From: DASUAL01 sp035763805
Lineage (GTDB): Bacteria > Gemmatimonadota > Gemmatimonadetes > Gemmatimonadales > GWC2-71-9
Length of the DNA stretch: 64,000 nucleotides
NCBI GenBank assembly: GCA_035763805.1
Contig: DASUAL010000109.1
Location: 5,149-69,148, forward strand
Reading direction: 5' to 3'
The notes under the pieces: generated by a model
Seen by the model: the letters and a program-made list of their open reading frames with translations, nothing else
What the model was told of the DNA's origin: nothing
The model's database searches: none
Made by a program: the position numbers and the translations under genes
Shown here: piece after piece, positions 8,330-16,635 of the stretch
Numbering within the stretch: the stretch's first letter is position 1
Layout of the letters: each line of letters opens with the position of its first letter

Positions 8330-8940
8330 CGCCGAACCTGCGACCCGCCTCGGCCGAGCTGAGGGACTTCTACAGCGCTCGCGCCGCCTGGCGCTCGCAA
8401 GGCGAAGAGCGGATGCGCTTCAAGAAGGCCGTGGCGCTCGCCCGAGTGCCGCCGGGCGCGGCGGTCCTCGACATCGGGGCGCGCGACGGCGGGCTGCGTC
8501 GCTACCTGCCGGGCGACGTGCGCTACCAGGGGATCGACATCGCGCCTGAGTTCGCCCGCCCTGACGTGCTGATCCGGGACATCTCCCAGGGGATCCCGTT
8601 CCCGGACGGCTCCTACGAGTTCGTGTTTTGCATCGAGGTGCTGGAGCACGTGCCGAGCCCGTTCGGAACGCTCAGCGAGATCCGGCGGGTGCTCAAGCCC
8701 GGCGGTGTGCTCATTCTGTCGGTGCCGAATCCCTATCACATCAAAGAGATCGTCTGGAACGTGCTTCGGATCCCCGACCGCCAGGGCCACATCTACGGCT
8801 GGACCCGCCAGACCATGGCCAAGCTGGGCGAGATGTGCGGCTTCCGCCTCGAGCGGACGGGAGGCACCTACCTGCACCCGCCGATCCCGATGTTCGCACT
8901 GCTGGCGCGCTCGATTGTTTATCGGTTCGTGAAGACTTGA
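8326..8940 (+). CDS. SAM-dependent class I methyltransferase
   Basis: The GTG start overlaps the previous stop (GTGA). The protein of 204 residues has the SAM-binding motif VLDIGARDGGLRRYL (about residues 40-54), the acidic loop YQGIDIAPEF, and the motif pattern FVFCIEVLEHVPSPFGTLSEIRRVLKPGGVLILSVPNP of Methyltransf_11 proteins. Such enzymes in glycan clusters often methylate sugars or lipid carriers. Its place between two glycosyltransferases supports a surface-glycan role, but the substrate is unknown. Confidence 0.85.
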   Translation: MTPNLRPASAELRDFYSARAAWRSQGEERMRFKKAVALARVPPGAAVLDIGARDGGLRRYLPGDVRYQGIDIAPEFARPDVLIRDISQGIPFPDGSYEFVFCIEVLEHVPSPFGTLSEIRRVLKPGGVLILSVPNPYHIKEIVWNVLRIPDRQGHIYGWTRQTMAKLGEMCGFRLERTGGTYLHPPIPMFALLARSIVYRFVKT

Positions 8941-10109
8941 ATGTCGCCTGCGTGACGCACGCCTATCCCCGGTGGGACGGCGACGTGGCGGGCGTGTTCA
9001 TCGAGCGGCTGGTGCTCGGGCTCGCCAGCCGCGGGCACGGCGTGCACGTCGTCGCCCCGGCGGACCAGGGCAGGGGAGGAAAGGAGCTGCGGCACCGGGT
9101 GCCCGTCACGCGGGTGCGCTACGCGCCGGCGCGCTGGGAGACGCTCGCGTACAGCGGGACGATGGCAGCCGCCGTGCGCTCGCCCCGAGGCCTCTTCGCC
9201 GCCGCCTCGCTCGTCCTGCGCCAGACGAGTGCGGTCGCCCGGGTAGGCCGGGGGGGGACCATCGACGTCGTGCACGCGCACTGGTGGGTGCCGGGGGGCA
9301 TCAGCGCCTGGCTCGCGCGCCGCCCGTACGTCGTCACCCTCCACGGCACGGACGTGGCGCTCCTCGAGCATTCCCGCGCCGCGCGGATCCTCGCCGGCCG
9401 CGTGCTGCGCGGGGCCGCAGCCGTTACCGCGGTGTCGTCGTATCTGGCCGGGTCGGCGGCGCGGGCGACGGCGCTCGAGCCGGGGCGGATCGTGGTCCAG
9501 CCGATGCCCGTGGACACGCGGGCCTTCACTCGCACGAGCAAGGGGGGAGGCGGCGTGGTGACGGTGGGGCGGCTCACCAGGCAAAAGCGCATCGACCTCC
9601 TGCTCGACGCCATGGCGGAGTTGAAGCGCCGGGGACGCGCCTTGCCGCTGACCGTCGTCGGCGACGGAGAGGAGCGGCATGCCCTCGAGCGCCGCGCCGT
9701 GGAGCTCGGCATCGCGGCACACACGCGCTTCATCGGCGCCGTCGCTCCCGACCAGATTCCGGACGCCGTGGACGACGCCGACGTGTTTGCGTTCCCGGCG
9801 GTGGGTGAGGGGCTCGGCCTCGCCGCCGCGGAAGCGCTGATGCTCGGCGTTCCCGTGGTCGCAGCTCTCGATGGCGGGGGCGTCACGGACATCGTCCCAC
9901 CGAGCGGAGCCGGCCGGCTCGTTTCACCCGGAGATTCCTGGGCGCTCGCCCACGCGATCGACGACCTCGCCCGCGACCCCGAGAGTCGGCGCCTCGCCGC
10001 GGAACTGGGCGCCGAGCTGCGGCGCCGGCTCGAGCCCTCCGCAGTCGCGGAGCGGTTCGAGGCGATCTACGGGCAGGCGCTCGACCGCGCGCGGTCCCGC
10101 AATGCGTAG
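8937..10109 (+). CDS. Family 4 (GT1 superfamily) glycosyltransferase
   Basis: Begins at TTG 8937, overlapping the methyltransferase stop; no ATG fits the conserved N-terminus (L)NVACVTHAYPRWDGDVAGVFI. GT-B fold: the N-terminal half includes DVVHAHWWVPGG and VVTLHGTDVALLEH, and the C-terminal half includes VGRLTRQKRIDLLLDAM, VVGDGEERHALE and the nucleotide-sugar motif EGLGLAAAEALMLGVPVVA (E-x7-E). These are marks of retaining GT4 enzymes. It probably extends a lipid-linked saccharide in the cytoplasm. Confidence 0.87.
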   Translation: MNVACVTHAYPRWDGDVAGVFIERLVLGLASRGHGVHVVAPADQGRGGKELRHRVPVTRVRYAPARWETLAYSGTMAAAVRSPRGLFAAASLVLRQTSAVARVGRGGTIDVVHAHWWVPGGISAWLARRPYVVTLHGTDVALLEHSRAARILAGRVLRGAAAVTAVSSYLAGSAARATALEPGRIVVQPMPVDTRAFTRTSKGGGGVVTVGRLTRQKRIDLLLDAMAELKRRGRALPLTVVGDGEERHALERRAVELGIAAHTRFIGAVAPDQIPDAVDDADVFAFPAVGEGLGLAAAEALMLGVPVVAALDGGGVTDIVPPSGAGRLVSPGDSWALAHAIDDLARDPESRRLAAELGAELRRRLEPSAVAERFEAIYGQALDRARSRNA

Positions 10110-11013
10110 ATGGCTGTGGGGCGTGCAGATCGCCGTCGCGGGCGTGGTCGCGGTCTTGGTCTGGCGCGCCATCGCCCGCAACTGGGACGAGCTCCGCTCG
10201 CTGCAAGTGGCGCTCGCGCTCAGGCCCGGGTGGATCGTCCTCTCGACCCTGACGGTGTTCGCCACGTATGCGGTGCAGATCGAGTCGTGGCGCCGAATCC
10301 TCGCCGGGTGGGGCCAGCATCTCTCGTACAGCCGCGCCGCTCGCATCTGGCTGCTCGTGAACCTCGGCCGCTACGTGCCCGGAAAGGTATGGAGCGTGGC
10401 GGGACTCATCGTCCTGGCCCAGCGGGCAGGGGTCGACGCTTGGGCGGCGGCTGCCTCGGCGTTCGCGGTCCAGGCCGTAGGCCTCGGGACGGCCGTCGCC
10501 GTCGTGGCCGCAGCGACCCCGGCGGCTGAGTCGCCGCTCCGCCTGACGGCCGCGGCGAGCATCGCCGTAACGACTATCGCGTTCCTCGCCTGGGAGCGCG
10601 GCGCGCGCTGGCTCGCCGGCCTGGCCGGCAGGGGCGAAGGCTTCAAGCCGCTCCCCCTCACGGCGGTCGCCGAGAGCGCCGCGCTCACGCTGGCCAGCTG
10701 GATGACGTACGGCCTCGCGTTCTGGCTGCTGGCCCGAGGGCTGGGGCTGCCGGGCTCGATGCCGCTGCCTACCGCCGCGGGGGTGTTCGCGCTGGGCTAC
10801 ATTTTGGGCCTGCTCGCCCTGTTCGTTCCCGGAGGCGTGGGCGTGCGGGAAATCGTGTTCATCGGGCTCCTCGCGCCGGCGCTCGGAAGCGGCGGCGCGG
10901 TGGCTCTGAGTGTCGCCTCCCGCGTGCTCCTGACGCTGTGCGAAGCCGCCGCGCCTCTCGGCGTGCTGCTGATCACCGGACGAACCAAGGAGGATATGGG
11001 TGTACGAACCTAG
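10102..11013 (+). CDS. Flippase-like integral membrane protein (LPG_synthase_TM/UPF0104 type)
   Basis: 303 residues with about seven to eight hydrophobic helices, starting at ATG 10102 inside the end of the previous gene. The segments LLVNLGRYVPGKVWSVAG and GYILGLLALFVPGGVGVREIVFIG are the most conserved parts of the lysylphosphatidylglycerol-synthetase transmembrane (YbhN/AglD) family. Members are found beside glycosyltransferases and are suspected lipid-glycan flippases or carriers. No catalytic lysyltransferase domain is attached, so lysinylation of lipid is not supported. Confidence 0.8.
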   Translation: MRRWLWGVQIAVAGVVAVLVWRAIARNWDELRSLQVALALRPGWIVLSTLTVFATYAVQIESWRRILAGWGQHLSYSRAARIWLLVNLGRYVPGKVWSVAGLIVLAQRAGVDAWAAAASAFAVQAVGLGTAVAVVAAATPAAESPLRLTAAASIAVTTIAFLAWERGARWLAGLAGRGEGFKPLPLTAVAESAALTLASWMTYGLAFWLLARGLGLPGSMPLPTAAGVFALGYILGLLALFVPGGVGVREIVFIGLLAPALGSGGAVALSVASRVLLTLCEAAAPLGVLLITGRTKEDMGVRT

Positions 11014-13318
11014 GCGGCCGACCCTCGCCGCCGCGGGACTCATGGCCCTGTGGGTGGCAGTCCTCGCGCCTCCGATGCTCGAGGGGAAGTGGCTCGCAGG
11101 ACCGTGGAGCGACCAGTACGCGGCAGGCTTCGCCTTCCGCCAGTGGGGCGCCGAGTGGTGGACGCGGCTCGGGCACGTGCCACTCTGGAACCCGGAGATG
11201 TTCGGCGGGCTGCCGTTCGTCGCGGCGGGGCACGGCGACATCTTCTACCCGACGTCCTTCCTGCGCCTCGTGCTGCCGGTCGCCACGGTGGTGAACCTCG
11301 GCTTCGTCGTGCACTATATCCTAGCCGGGCTGTTCACCTACTGGCTGCTGCGGCGGCTGAGCGTGTCTTGGACGGGCGCCGTGATCGGCGGGCTCGCTTA
11401 CGAGCTGTCCGGGCTGCTCGCCTCCTACCCATCTCCGGGACACGACGGAAAGCTGTTCGCATCGACTGCGCTACCGCTCGCCTTCCTCGCCCTCGTGCTG
11501 GCGCTGCGAGACAAGCGGCCGGAAGGATACGGATTGCTGGCGATCGCGATCGCGCTCGGCTTGCTCGGGCACTTCCAGATCGCCTATTACCTGCTGATCG
11601 CCATCGGCCTGTTCGCACTCTATCTGACGCTGGAAGAGAACACCTCGGATGCGCCCGCGCGACGGTTCGGGCGCTTAGGGATCGCGCTCGCCGCCGCGCT
11701 CCTCGCGTTCGGCCTCGCGGCAATCCAAGTGCTGCCGTTTTTTTCATACATCCCGTTTTCGCCGCGCGCCGCGGGATATTACGGGTTCGCGGGCTCGACG
11801 TCGTACGCGATTCCGTGGAGCCACGTTCCTGAGTTCTTCCTCAAGAACTTCGTCGGGTCGCGTGAGACGTACTGGGGCTCGAATCCGCTGAAACTGCACT
11901 CCGAGTACCTGGGGCTCCCCGTAGTGGCGCTCGCCGTGCTCGGCGCCGCCGTCAAAGAGCGGCGCAGGCTCGTGGTGTGGGTCGGCGGCATAGGCCTCCT
12001 GTTCCTGCTCATCAGCCTCGGGGCGAGCACCCCGTTTTACAAGCTGTGGTGGACGGTCATGCCGCTCGTAAGCAAGACCCGCGCCCCGGGGATGGCATTC
12101 TTCATCGTCGCATTCGTCGTCGCGCTGTTGGCCGGGCTGGGCGCGCAGCGCCTGGAGCGCAAGGAAGGAGGGAAGGGCGTCGTCCCCTGGCTGATCCTCG
12201 CCGGCGTGGTCGCGCTGCTCGCGGTGAGCGGAGTGTTCGGGGCGATCGCCGAGGCGCTCGCTGGGGCGCGCGCGCCGGCGGCGCGCGACAACGCCTCCGC
12301 CATCATGTGGGGGTCGTTCGGGAGTGCGCTGGCGCTGGGGTTGACGAGCGCGCTCGCGTGGGCCACCCTGCGCGACCGCCTGACGCCGCGCCTGTTCGCG
12401 CTCGCGCTGGCGCTCGTCATCGGCGGCGACCTGTGGCTGAACGCCACCCGCTTCTGGACGTATTCGCCCAATCCGACGAGCGACATCTTCCGTCCCGACC
12501 AGCTCACGGACCGGATCCGCGCGACCCCGTTGCCGTATCGCGTACTGGACCTCGGGGTGTACCCGTCCGACGGGGTCACGCTCATGGCCTTCGACATCCC
12601 ACAGGTCCTGGGCCATCACGGCAACGAGCTGCGGTATTACGACGAACTGCTGGGCGGCAAGAACGAGTGGAACAACCTCCGCTTCGTCCACCTGTGGGAC
12701 CTGCTCGCCGTGCGCTATGCGCTCACGCCGTCGGGCGCGCGCAACGCCGACAGCATCCCGGGCTACCGGCGCGTGCTGGACTCCGTGCCCACCTCGGCGG
12801 GTGGGCGGGCAAACCTGTTCGAGCGCATTGACGTGCAGCCCTACGCCCGCGTGGTGCCGGGCGGGTTCAAGGCTCCCGATTCCAGCGTCGTGATTCCGAC
12901 GCTGCTCGACCCGCGCATCGACTACAGCCGCGTGGTGCTGTTCACCCCTGACCAGCCGGTCACGCCGATTCCCATCCGCGAGATGCCACCGCCGAGTCCC
13001 TCGCGGGCCCGCGTGACAACGTGGGTGCCGGGGCGCATGACCATCGCGCTCGACCCCGCGCCGCCGCAGCCGAGCTACGTCCTGGTTTCGGAAAACTGGT
13101 ACCCCGACTGGCACGCTACCGTCGACGGAGCGCCGGCATCCGTGCTGCGCGGCGACTACACCCTCATCACGGTACCGGTGTCTGCAGGGGCGAAGCGGGT
13201 CGAGCTCTCATTCCGTTCCCGCGACTACGAAACCGGCCGAGCGATCTCGCTCGGTTCACTCGTGCTTGTGACAGGCGTAGTGGTGGGCTCGCTCGTGAGG
13301 CGCAGGCGGAATGCGTGA
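11000..13318 (+). CDS. YfhO-like polytopic membrane protein
   Basis: 772 residues beginning at GTG 11000 in the end of the previous gene. The first ~500 residues are a chain of about a dozen hydrophobic helices with the FRQWGAEWWTRLGHVPLWNPEMFGG loop typical of YfhO/GT-C-like proteins. The C-terminal ~250 residues are a soluble extracytoplasmic domain (LVSENWYPDWHATVDGAPASVLRGD), followed by a last helix (LGSLVLVTGVVVGSLV). In Firmicutes YfhO-type proteins help glycosylate lipoteichoic acid. Here a membrane glycosyltransferase using a polyprenyl-phosphate sugar is plausible but unproved. Confidence 0.78.
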   Translation: MYEPRRPTLAAAGLMALWVAVLAPPMLEGKWLAGPWSDQYAAGFAFRQWGAEWWTRLGHVPLWNPEMFGGLPFVAAGHGDIFYPTSFLRLVLPVATVVNLGFVVHYILAGLFTYWLLRRLSVSWTGAVIGGLAYELSGLLASYPSPGHDGKLFASTALPLAFLALVLALRDKRPEGYGLLAIAIALGLLGHFQIAYYLLIAIGLFALYLTLEENTSDAPARRFGRLGIALAAALLAFGLAAIQVLPFFSYIPFSPRAAGYYGFAGSTSYAIPWSHVPEFFLKNFVGSRETYWGSNPLKLHSEYLGLPVVALAVLGAAVKERRRLVVWVGGIGLLFLLISLGASTPFYKLWWTVMPLVSKTRAPGMAFFIVAFVVALLAGLGAQRLERKEGGKGVVPWLILAGVVALLAVSGVFGAIAEALAGARAPAARDNASAIMWGSFGSALALGLTSALAWATLRDRLTPRLFALALALVIGGDLWLNATRFWTYSPNPTSDIFRPDQLTDRIRATPLPYRVLDLGVYPSDGVTLMAFDIPQVLGHHGNELRYYDELLGGKNEWNNLRFVHLWDLLAVRYALTPSGARNADSIPGYRRVLDSVPTSAGGRANLFERIDVQPYARVVPGGFKAPDSSVVIPTLLDPRIDYSRVVLFTPDQPVTPIPIREMPPPSPSRARVTTWVPGRMTIALDPAPPQPSYVLVSENWYPDWHATVDGAPASVLRGDYTLITVPVSAGAKRVELSFRSRDYETGRAISLGSLVLVTGVVVGSLVRRRRNA

Positions 13319-14033
13319 GCGCGCGCTCGTCATCGTGCCGACGTATAACGAGGCGGTAAACCTCCCGACCCTCGTGCCCCAAATCCTCGCTCAGGATCCC
13401 CGGCTCGAGATTCTCGTGGTGGACGACAACTCCCCGGACGGCACCGGCAAGGTCGCCGAGGCGATGGCGCAGCAGGAGCCCCGGCTGGAAGTGCTCCATC
13501 GGGAGGGGAAGCTCGGCCTGGGCACTGCCTACATTGCCGGGTTCCGGTGGGCTCTGGAGCGGGAATACGACTACGTCTTCGAGATGGACGCCGACTTCTC
13601 GCACGATCCGGCGCACTTGAAGGAGTTTCTCAAGGCCATCGAGGCCGCGGACCTCGTGCTCGGGTCGCGCTACCTGGGGGGTAAAGTCACCGTCGTCAAC
13701 TGGCCGATGCCCCGTCTCATGCTGTCCTACTGTGCTAACGTTTATGCCCGGTGGCTGACGGGCCTGCGTGTCTGGGACCTGACAGGGGGGTTCAAGTGCT
13801 TTCGCAAGCGGGTGCTCGAAGCGATTGACCTGTCGCAAGTGCGCTCCAACGGCTACGCTTTCCAGATCGAAATGAGTGTACGGGCATGGCGCAAAGGATT
13901 CACCCTGAAGGAAATCCCCATCGTGTTCGTCGACCGGACCGAGGGACTCAGCAAGATGAACGGGGCCATCGTGCGCGAAGCAGTGTGGATGGTGCCGCGC
14001 CTCAGGCTGATGGCGTGGTTCGGCCGCATCTAG
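13311..14033 (+). CDS. Polyprenol monophosphomannose synthase-like GT2
   Basis: 240 residues, one GT-A domain and no membrane helix. VIVPTYNEAVNLPTLV, VVDDNSPDGTG, FEMDADFSHDPAHL and SRYLGG-x-VTVVNWP are the DPM1/Ppm1 signature series. The family moves mannose (or glucose) from the nucleotide sugar to polyprenyl phosphate, giving the donor used by GT-C enzymes. This fits the YfhO-like protein just upstream, whose stop it overlaps by 8 bases, and together they suggest an extracytoplasmic glycosylation route. Confidence 0.88.
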   Translation: MRERALVIVPTYNEAVNLPTLVPQILAQDPRLEILVVDDNSPDGTGKVAEAMAQQEPRLEVLHREGKLGLGTAYIAGFRWALEREYDYVFEMDADFSHDPAHLKEFLKAIEAADLVLGSRYLGGKVTVVNWPMPRLMLSYCANVYARWLTGLRVWDLTGGFKCFRKRVLEAIDLSQVRSNGYAFQIEMSVRAWRKGFTLKEIPIVFVDRTEGLSKMNGAIVREAVWMVPRLRLMAWFGRI

Positions 14034-14854
14034 CCGGACTGCCGATCTACAAGATGACGGGGTCGGGGAACGACTTCGTCATGGTGGACGGCCGATACAC
14101 CTCGCCCGTGGACTGGTCCGAGGCCGACATTCGAGCGCTCTGCGCCCGCGGCACCGGGGTTGGCGCGGACGGGCTCGTGTTCGTCGGCCCCGGCTCGGCG
14201 CCGAACGCCGTTCGAATGATCTACTTCAACTCGGACGGGTCCCGCGCGCCGATGTGCGGCAACGCAGCCCTGTGCAGCACGCGGCTGGCCGGCCGGTTGG
14301 GGCTGGCCAGCCCCCAAGGCATGAGTCTCGAGACCGACGCCGGCATCTACACCAGCCGCTGCACGGGCCCGGGCGAGCGCGCCGAGATCCAGCTTGGTCC
14401 GGTCCGCGCGCCGACGCCGGTCGCCGGCCTTGCCACTACGGACGGCGAGCAGCGCGCGGTCCTCGGTACGGTCGGCGTGCCGCACCTCGTGGTCCTCGTG
14501 GACGACGTGAGCCGGCTGGACCTCGGGCGCCGCGGCAAGACGCTGCGGTTCGATCCCGCTCTCGGGCCGCCCGGGGCCAACGTCAACTTCATCTCGCCAG
14601 GGGGGTCCGCGTCCGAGTGGCGGATGCGGACCTACGAACGGGGGGTTGAGGCGGAGACCCTGGCATGCGGAACGGGGGCCGTCGCCGCAGCCTGTGCGCT
14701 CGCCGAATGGGGCCTGGGCAAGCTTCCCATGACGATCTGGACCCAGAGCGGCTGCCGGCTGGACGTGAGCGCCCGGCATCGCTCTGATGCGACGTACGAG
14801 GACGTCTGGCTAGCGGGGGAGGCCCGCGGTGTGATCCGGGGTGTGATCAACTGA
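14015..14854 (+). CDS. dapF: Diaminopimelate epimerase
   Basis: Converts LL- to meso-diaminopimelate for lysine and peptidoglycan. Both catalytic cysteines are visible: Cys81 in MCGNAAL and Cys218 in ACGTGAVAAA. The conserved start region IYKMTGSGNDFVMVDGR shows that the ATG at 14054 is too late. GTG 14015 is chosen, which overlaps the previous gene by 19 bases; CTG 14039 would be the alternative. This is the last plus-strand gene before the dif-like site, with 29 bases between its stop and that site. Confidence 0.93.
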   Translation: MVRPHLAGLPIYKMTGSGNDFVMVDGRYTSPVDWSEADIRALCARGTGVGADGLVFVGPGSAPNAVRMIYFNSDGSRAPMCGNAALCSTRLAGRLGLASPQGMSLETDAGIYTSRCTGPGERAEIQLGPVRAPTPVAGLATTDGEQRAVLGTVGVPHLVVLVDDVSRLDLGRRGKTLRFDPALGPPGANVNFISPGGSASEWRMRTYERGVEAETLACGTGAVAAACALAEWGLGKLPMTIWTQSGCRLDVSARHRSDATYEDVWLAGEARGVIRGVIN

Positions 14855-14883
14855 TTCGGTTGTCCACATGTACACGAGGATTA

Positions 14884-14911
14884 ACTTAACATAACATATC
14901 TTATACGAAGT
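14884..14911. other. dif: Putative dif site (XerC/XerD chromosome dimer resolution site)
   Basis: The plus strand reads ACTTAACATAA, then CATATC, then TTATACGAAGT: two 11-bp arms around a 6-bp centre, the standard dif layout. On the minus strand the right-hand arm reads TTATGTTAAGT, and its TTATGTTAA core matches the XerD arm of E. coli dif. The other arm, ACTTCGTATAA, is like the XerC arm of Firmicutes dif (ACTTCCTA-type). The arms are imperfect inverted repeats (8 of 11). The site is markedly AT-rich against a GC-rich background, lies in the only convergent gap, and gene direction switches exactly here. Confidence 0.82.
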
Positions 14912-14927
14912 CCGGCAGCGTGACACC

Positions 14928-15605
14928 TCACCACGTCCCAGTCCCCTTCGTCAGCTCACCGATCCGCACCTTCGCCTCCACCACGCTGCCTCCCGAGTCT
15001 CGCTGCGCCGTAATCGCGCGATAGGCGTCGAGCGCCTTTACCGTGTCGCCCGCCGCGAGCCACGCCCGCCCTGCGTCGGACAGGAACTGTGCCCGCAGAA
15101 AGGGAAACTGGGCCCCATCGGCCGCGCTCTGGTAGGCTTCGGCGGCGTCCTTTGGGCGCGCCATGTTCTCGTAGGCGGCTCCCAGCAACGCGTAGGCTTG
15201 GGCGCGGTAGGCCTTCCCCGCGTCGGGGGCGAACTTGGTCAGGACCTGGACCGCGAGCTGATTCTGTCCCTGCCCGAGGCGCACCTGGGCAAGGAGAATA
15301 GTCCCCTGCTGGGCGGCGCGCGTACCCGAGTAGTTTTCCACGAGCTGTGCCAGCTCGCTCGCTGCCAAAGGATAATTCTTGGACTCAACCGCAAGGCGCG
15401 CTTGATCGAGCCGGGCGCTCGCCGTGCGTTCGGCCGTCCTCGTGGACAACAGGTTCCACAGGAATAGCGCCGCCCCGATGACGCCGAAGATCACGATGTA
15501 GCTCGCCGCCTGCCTGTGGCCCTTGACCCACTGGGCGAACCACGCCACCGGGCCTGGGTCGCGAGCAGCAGCACGCGCCGCCGCTGTCGTTACCAAAGTT
15601 GCCAT
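14928..15605 (-). CDS. Membrane-anchored tetratricopeptide protein, YfgM-like
   Basis: Begins at MATLVTTAAARAAARD. The frame stays open upstream, but that would read through tRNA-Arg, so ATG 15605 is chosen. One transmembrane helix (about residues 27-46, AASYIVIFGVIGAALFLWNLL) is followed by TPR-like helical repeats (LDQARLAVESKNYPLAASELAQLV, QLAVQVLTKFAP, YALLGAAYENMARPKDAAEAYQ). The single helix plus periplasmic TPR layout is that of YfgM/Tetratricopeptide_9-type proteins, which in E. coli help chaperone secreted proteins. It is the first minus-strand gene right of dif. Confidence 0.75.
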   Translation of the reverse strand: MATLVTTAAARAAARDPGPVAWFAQWVKGHRQAASYIVIFGVIGAALFLWNLLSTRTAERTASARLDQARLAVESKNYPLAASELAQLVENYSGTRAAQQGTILLAQVRLGQGQNQLAVQVLTKFAPDAGKAYRAQAYALLGAAYENMARPKDAAEAYQSAADGAQFPFLRAQFLSDAGRAWLAAGDTVKALDAYRAITAQRDSGGSVVEAKVRIGELTKGTGTW

Positions 15606-15668
15606 GCCGTTCGTTGCCTCGTTTCGCCGTCCAGACGTGTGCCGGCTCCGTGCTCTCAGCCCCCAAGT

Positions 15669-15741
15669 GCCCCTGGGGTGACTCGAACACCCGGCCAACG
15701 GTTTAGGAAACCGCTGCTCTATCCACCTGAGCTACAGGGGC
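15669..15741 (-). tRNA. tRNA-Arg (anticodon CCT)
   Basis: A 73-nt cloverleaf on the minus strand. The acceptor stem GCCCCTG pairs with CAGGGGC, the D-arm is GCTC-AGGTGGATA-GAGC, the anticodon stem-loop GCGGT-TTCCTAA-ACCGT gives anticodon CCT, and the T-arm is GGGTG-TTCGAGT-CACCC. No CCA is encoded. It lies between apt and the membrane TPR gene, 22 bases from apt, and is probably read in the same transcript. It decodes AGG, a rare codon in such a GC-rich genome. Confidence 0.95.
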
Positions 15742-15763
15742 TAAGCGCCGGAATCTAGTGGGG

Positions 15764-16315
15764 TTACGTGTAGTGCAGCAAGGCCTCAACGCGCTCCGTG
15801 GCAAGTCTTACGCGACCGTTCAGGAAGTCCAGCTCGATCAGGAACGTGAACCCGACCACGTCGGCCCCATGCGTGCGCACCAGCTTCCCCGCAGCTTCGG
15901 CCGTCCCCCCCGTGGCTAGGACGTCGTCCACAATAAGCACTCGGTCCTGCGCCCCTACAGCGTCCGAGTGCATCTCGAGCGCGTCGGTGCCGTACTCGAG
16001 GGCGTACTCGACCCGTCCCCGCCCCGACGGGAGCTTCCCAGGTTTCCGAATCGGAACGAGCCCGGCATCGAGCGCCAGTGCGATCGGGGCACCCAGCAGG
16101 AAACCGCGCGATTCGATCGACACGACCCGCGAGACCTGGGCACTGCGGAACGGCTGCTCCATCAACGCCACCGCTCGCCGGAACGTGGTTGGGTCGAGCA
16201 GCAGCGGCGTGATGTCCTTGAACAGAATGCCGGGCTTCGGGAAGTCGGGGACGTCCCGGATGCGTTGGTAGATGTCCGCGATCGAGACTGTCTGGCTCAG
16301 ATGTCGCTCCCGCAA
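15764..16315 (-). CDS. apt: Adenine phosphoribosyltransferase
   Basis: Purine salvage enzyme making AMP from adenine and PRPP. Conserved parts are the start region IRDVPDFPKPGILFKDITPLL, ESRGFLLGAPIAL, RKPGKLP and the PRPP-binding motif VLIVDDVLATGGTAEAA. It has about 183 residues. The best start is TTG 16315, directly after the acyP stop; no ATG or GTG lies before the conserved region. A CTG five codons later has a GGGAG six bases before it and is a less likely alternative. Confidence 0.95.
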   Translation of the reverse strand: MRERHLSQTVSIADIYQRIRDVPDFPKPGILFKDITPLLLDPTTFRRAVALMEQPFRSAQVSRVVSIESRGFLLGAPIALALDAGLVPIRKPGKLPSGRGRVEYALEYGTDALEMHSDAVGAQDRVLIVDDVLATGGTAEAAGKLVRTHGADVVGFTFLIELDFLNGRVRLATERVEALLHYT

Positions 16316-16621
16316 CTAGTTGATTTCGAAACGCCTCGGCAGGACGAGGTCATGTGGAACATCGAGCTTTTCCACACGATCCACCTGCGCCATCGCCGGC
16401 CCCCGCGAAAGCGACTGCTCGAGGTGTTGCAGCGCGTTCTCGGGACCTTCAGCAATCACTTCAACCGATCCGTCAGAAAGGTTCTTCGCGCTGCCGCGGA
16501 GCCGCAGCCGCTCCGCCTCGCGCCACACGAACCACCTGAACCCCACACCCTGTACGATGCCCCGGACGACCCACCGGCGAACGGTCACGAAGCGCGTCGG
16601 GTGGTGGGGTCGGTGAGCCAA
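16316..16621 (-). CDS. acyP: Acylphosphatase
   Basis: Small enzyme hydrolysing acyl phosphates. VRGIVQGVGFRWFVWREAERLRLRGSAKNLSDGSVEVIAEG carries the catalytic Arg (GFR) and Asn (KNLSDGSVE) of the family. The start is taken as TTG 16621, which has GAGGA nine bases upstream and gives 101 residues. A GTG eleven codons later would give the more usual 90 residues but lacks a ribosome site. It lies between pcm and apt in a tight run. Confidence 0.9.
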   Translation of the reverse strand: MAHRPHHPTRFVTVRRWVVRGIVQGVGFRWFVWREAERLRLRGSAKNLSDGSVEVIAEGPENALQHLEQSLSRGPAMAQVDRVEKLDVPHDLVLPRRFEIN

Positions 16622-16630
16622 CCCGCGAAG

Positions 16631-16635
16631 TCCTC
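16631..16635 (-). promoter_or_regulatory. Ribosome binding site that decides the TTG start of acyP
   Basis: Read on the minus strand, GAGGA at 16635-16631 overlaps the pcm stop codon TGA (16636-16634) and is followed by nine bases and then TTG at 16621. The overlap suggests that ribosomes finishing pcm re-initiate on acyP. Confidence 0.6.

Noticed and set aside
14899..14911. Resemblance to a loxP half-site (TATACGAAGT)
   Set aside because: Only one arm fits; the whole 28-mer fits the dif layout and context better, and both are tyrosine-recombinase sites.
14855..14927. Replication origin, because of an AT-rich gap with a DnaA-box-like nonamer
   Set aside because: Genes converge on the gap instead of diverging from it, there is only one box, and dnaA/dnaN are not near.
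14934..14960. Intrinsic terminators flanking the dif gap
   Set aside because: I found no clear stem followed by a T-run on either strand between dapF and the TPR gene.
15606..15698. Longer N-terminus for the membrane TPR protein
   Set aside because: It would read through the 3' part of tRNA-Arg, and the hydrophobic-helix layout fits the later ATG.
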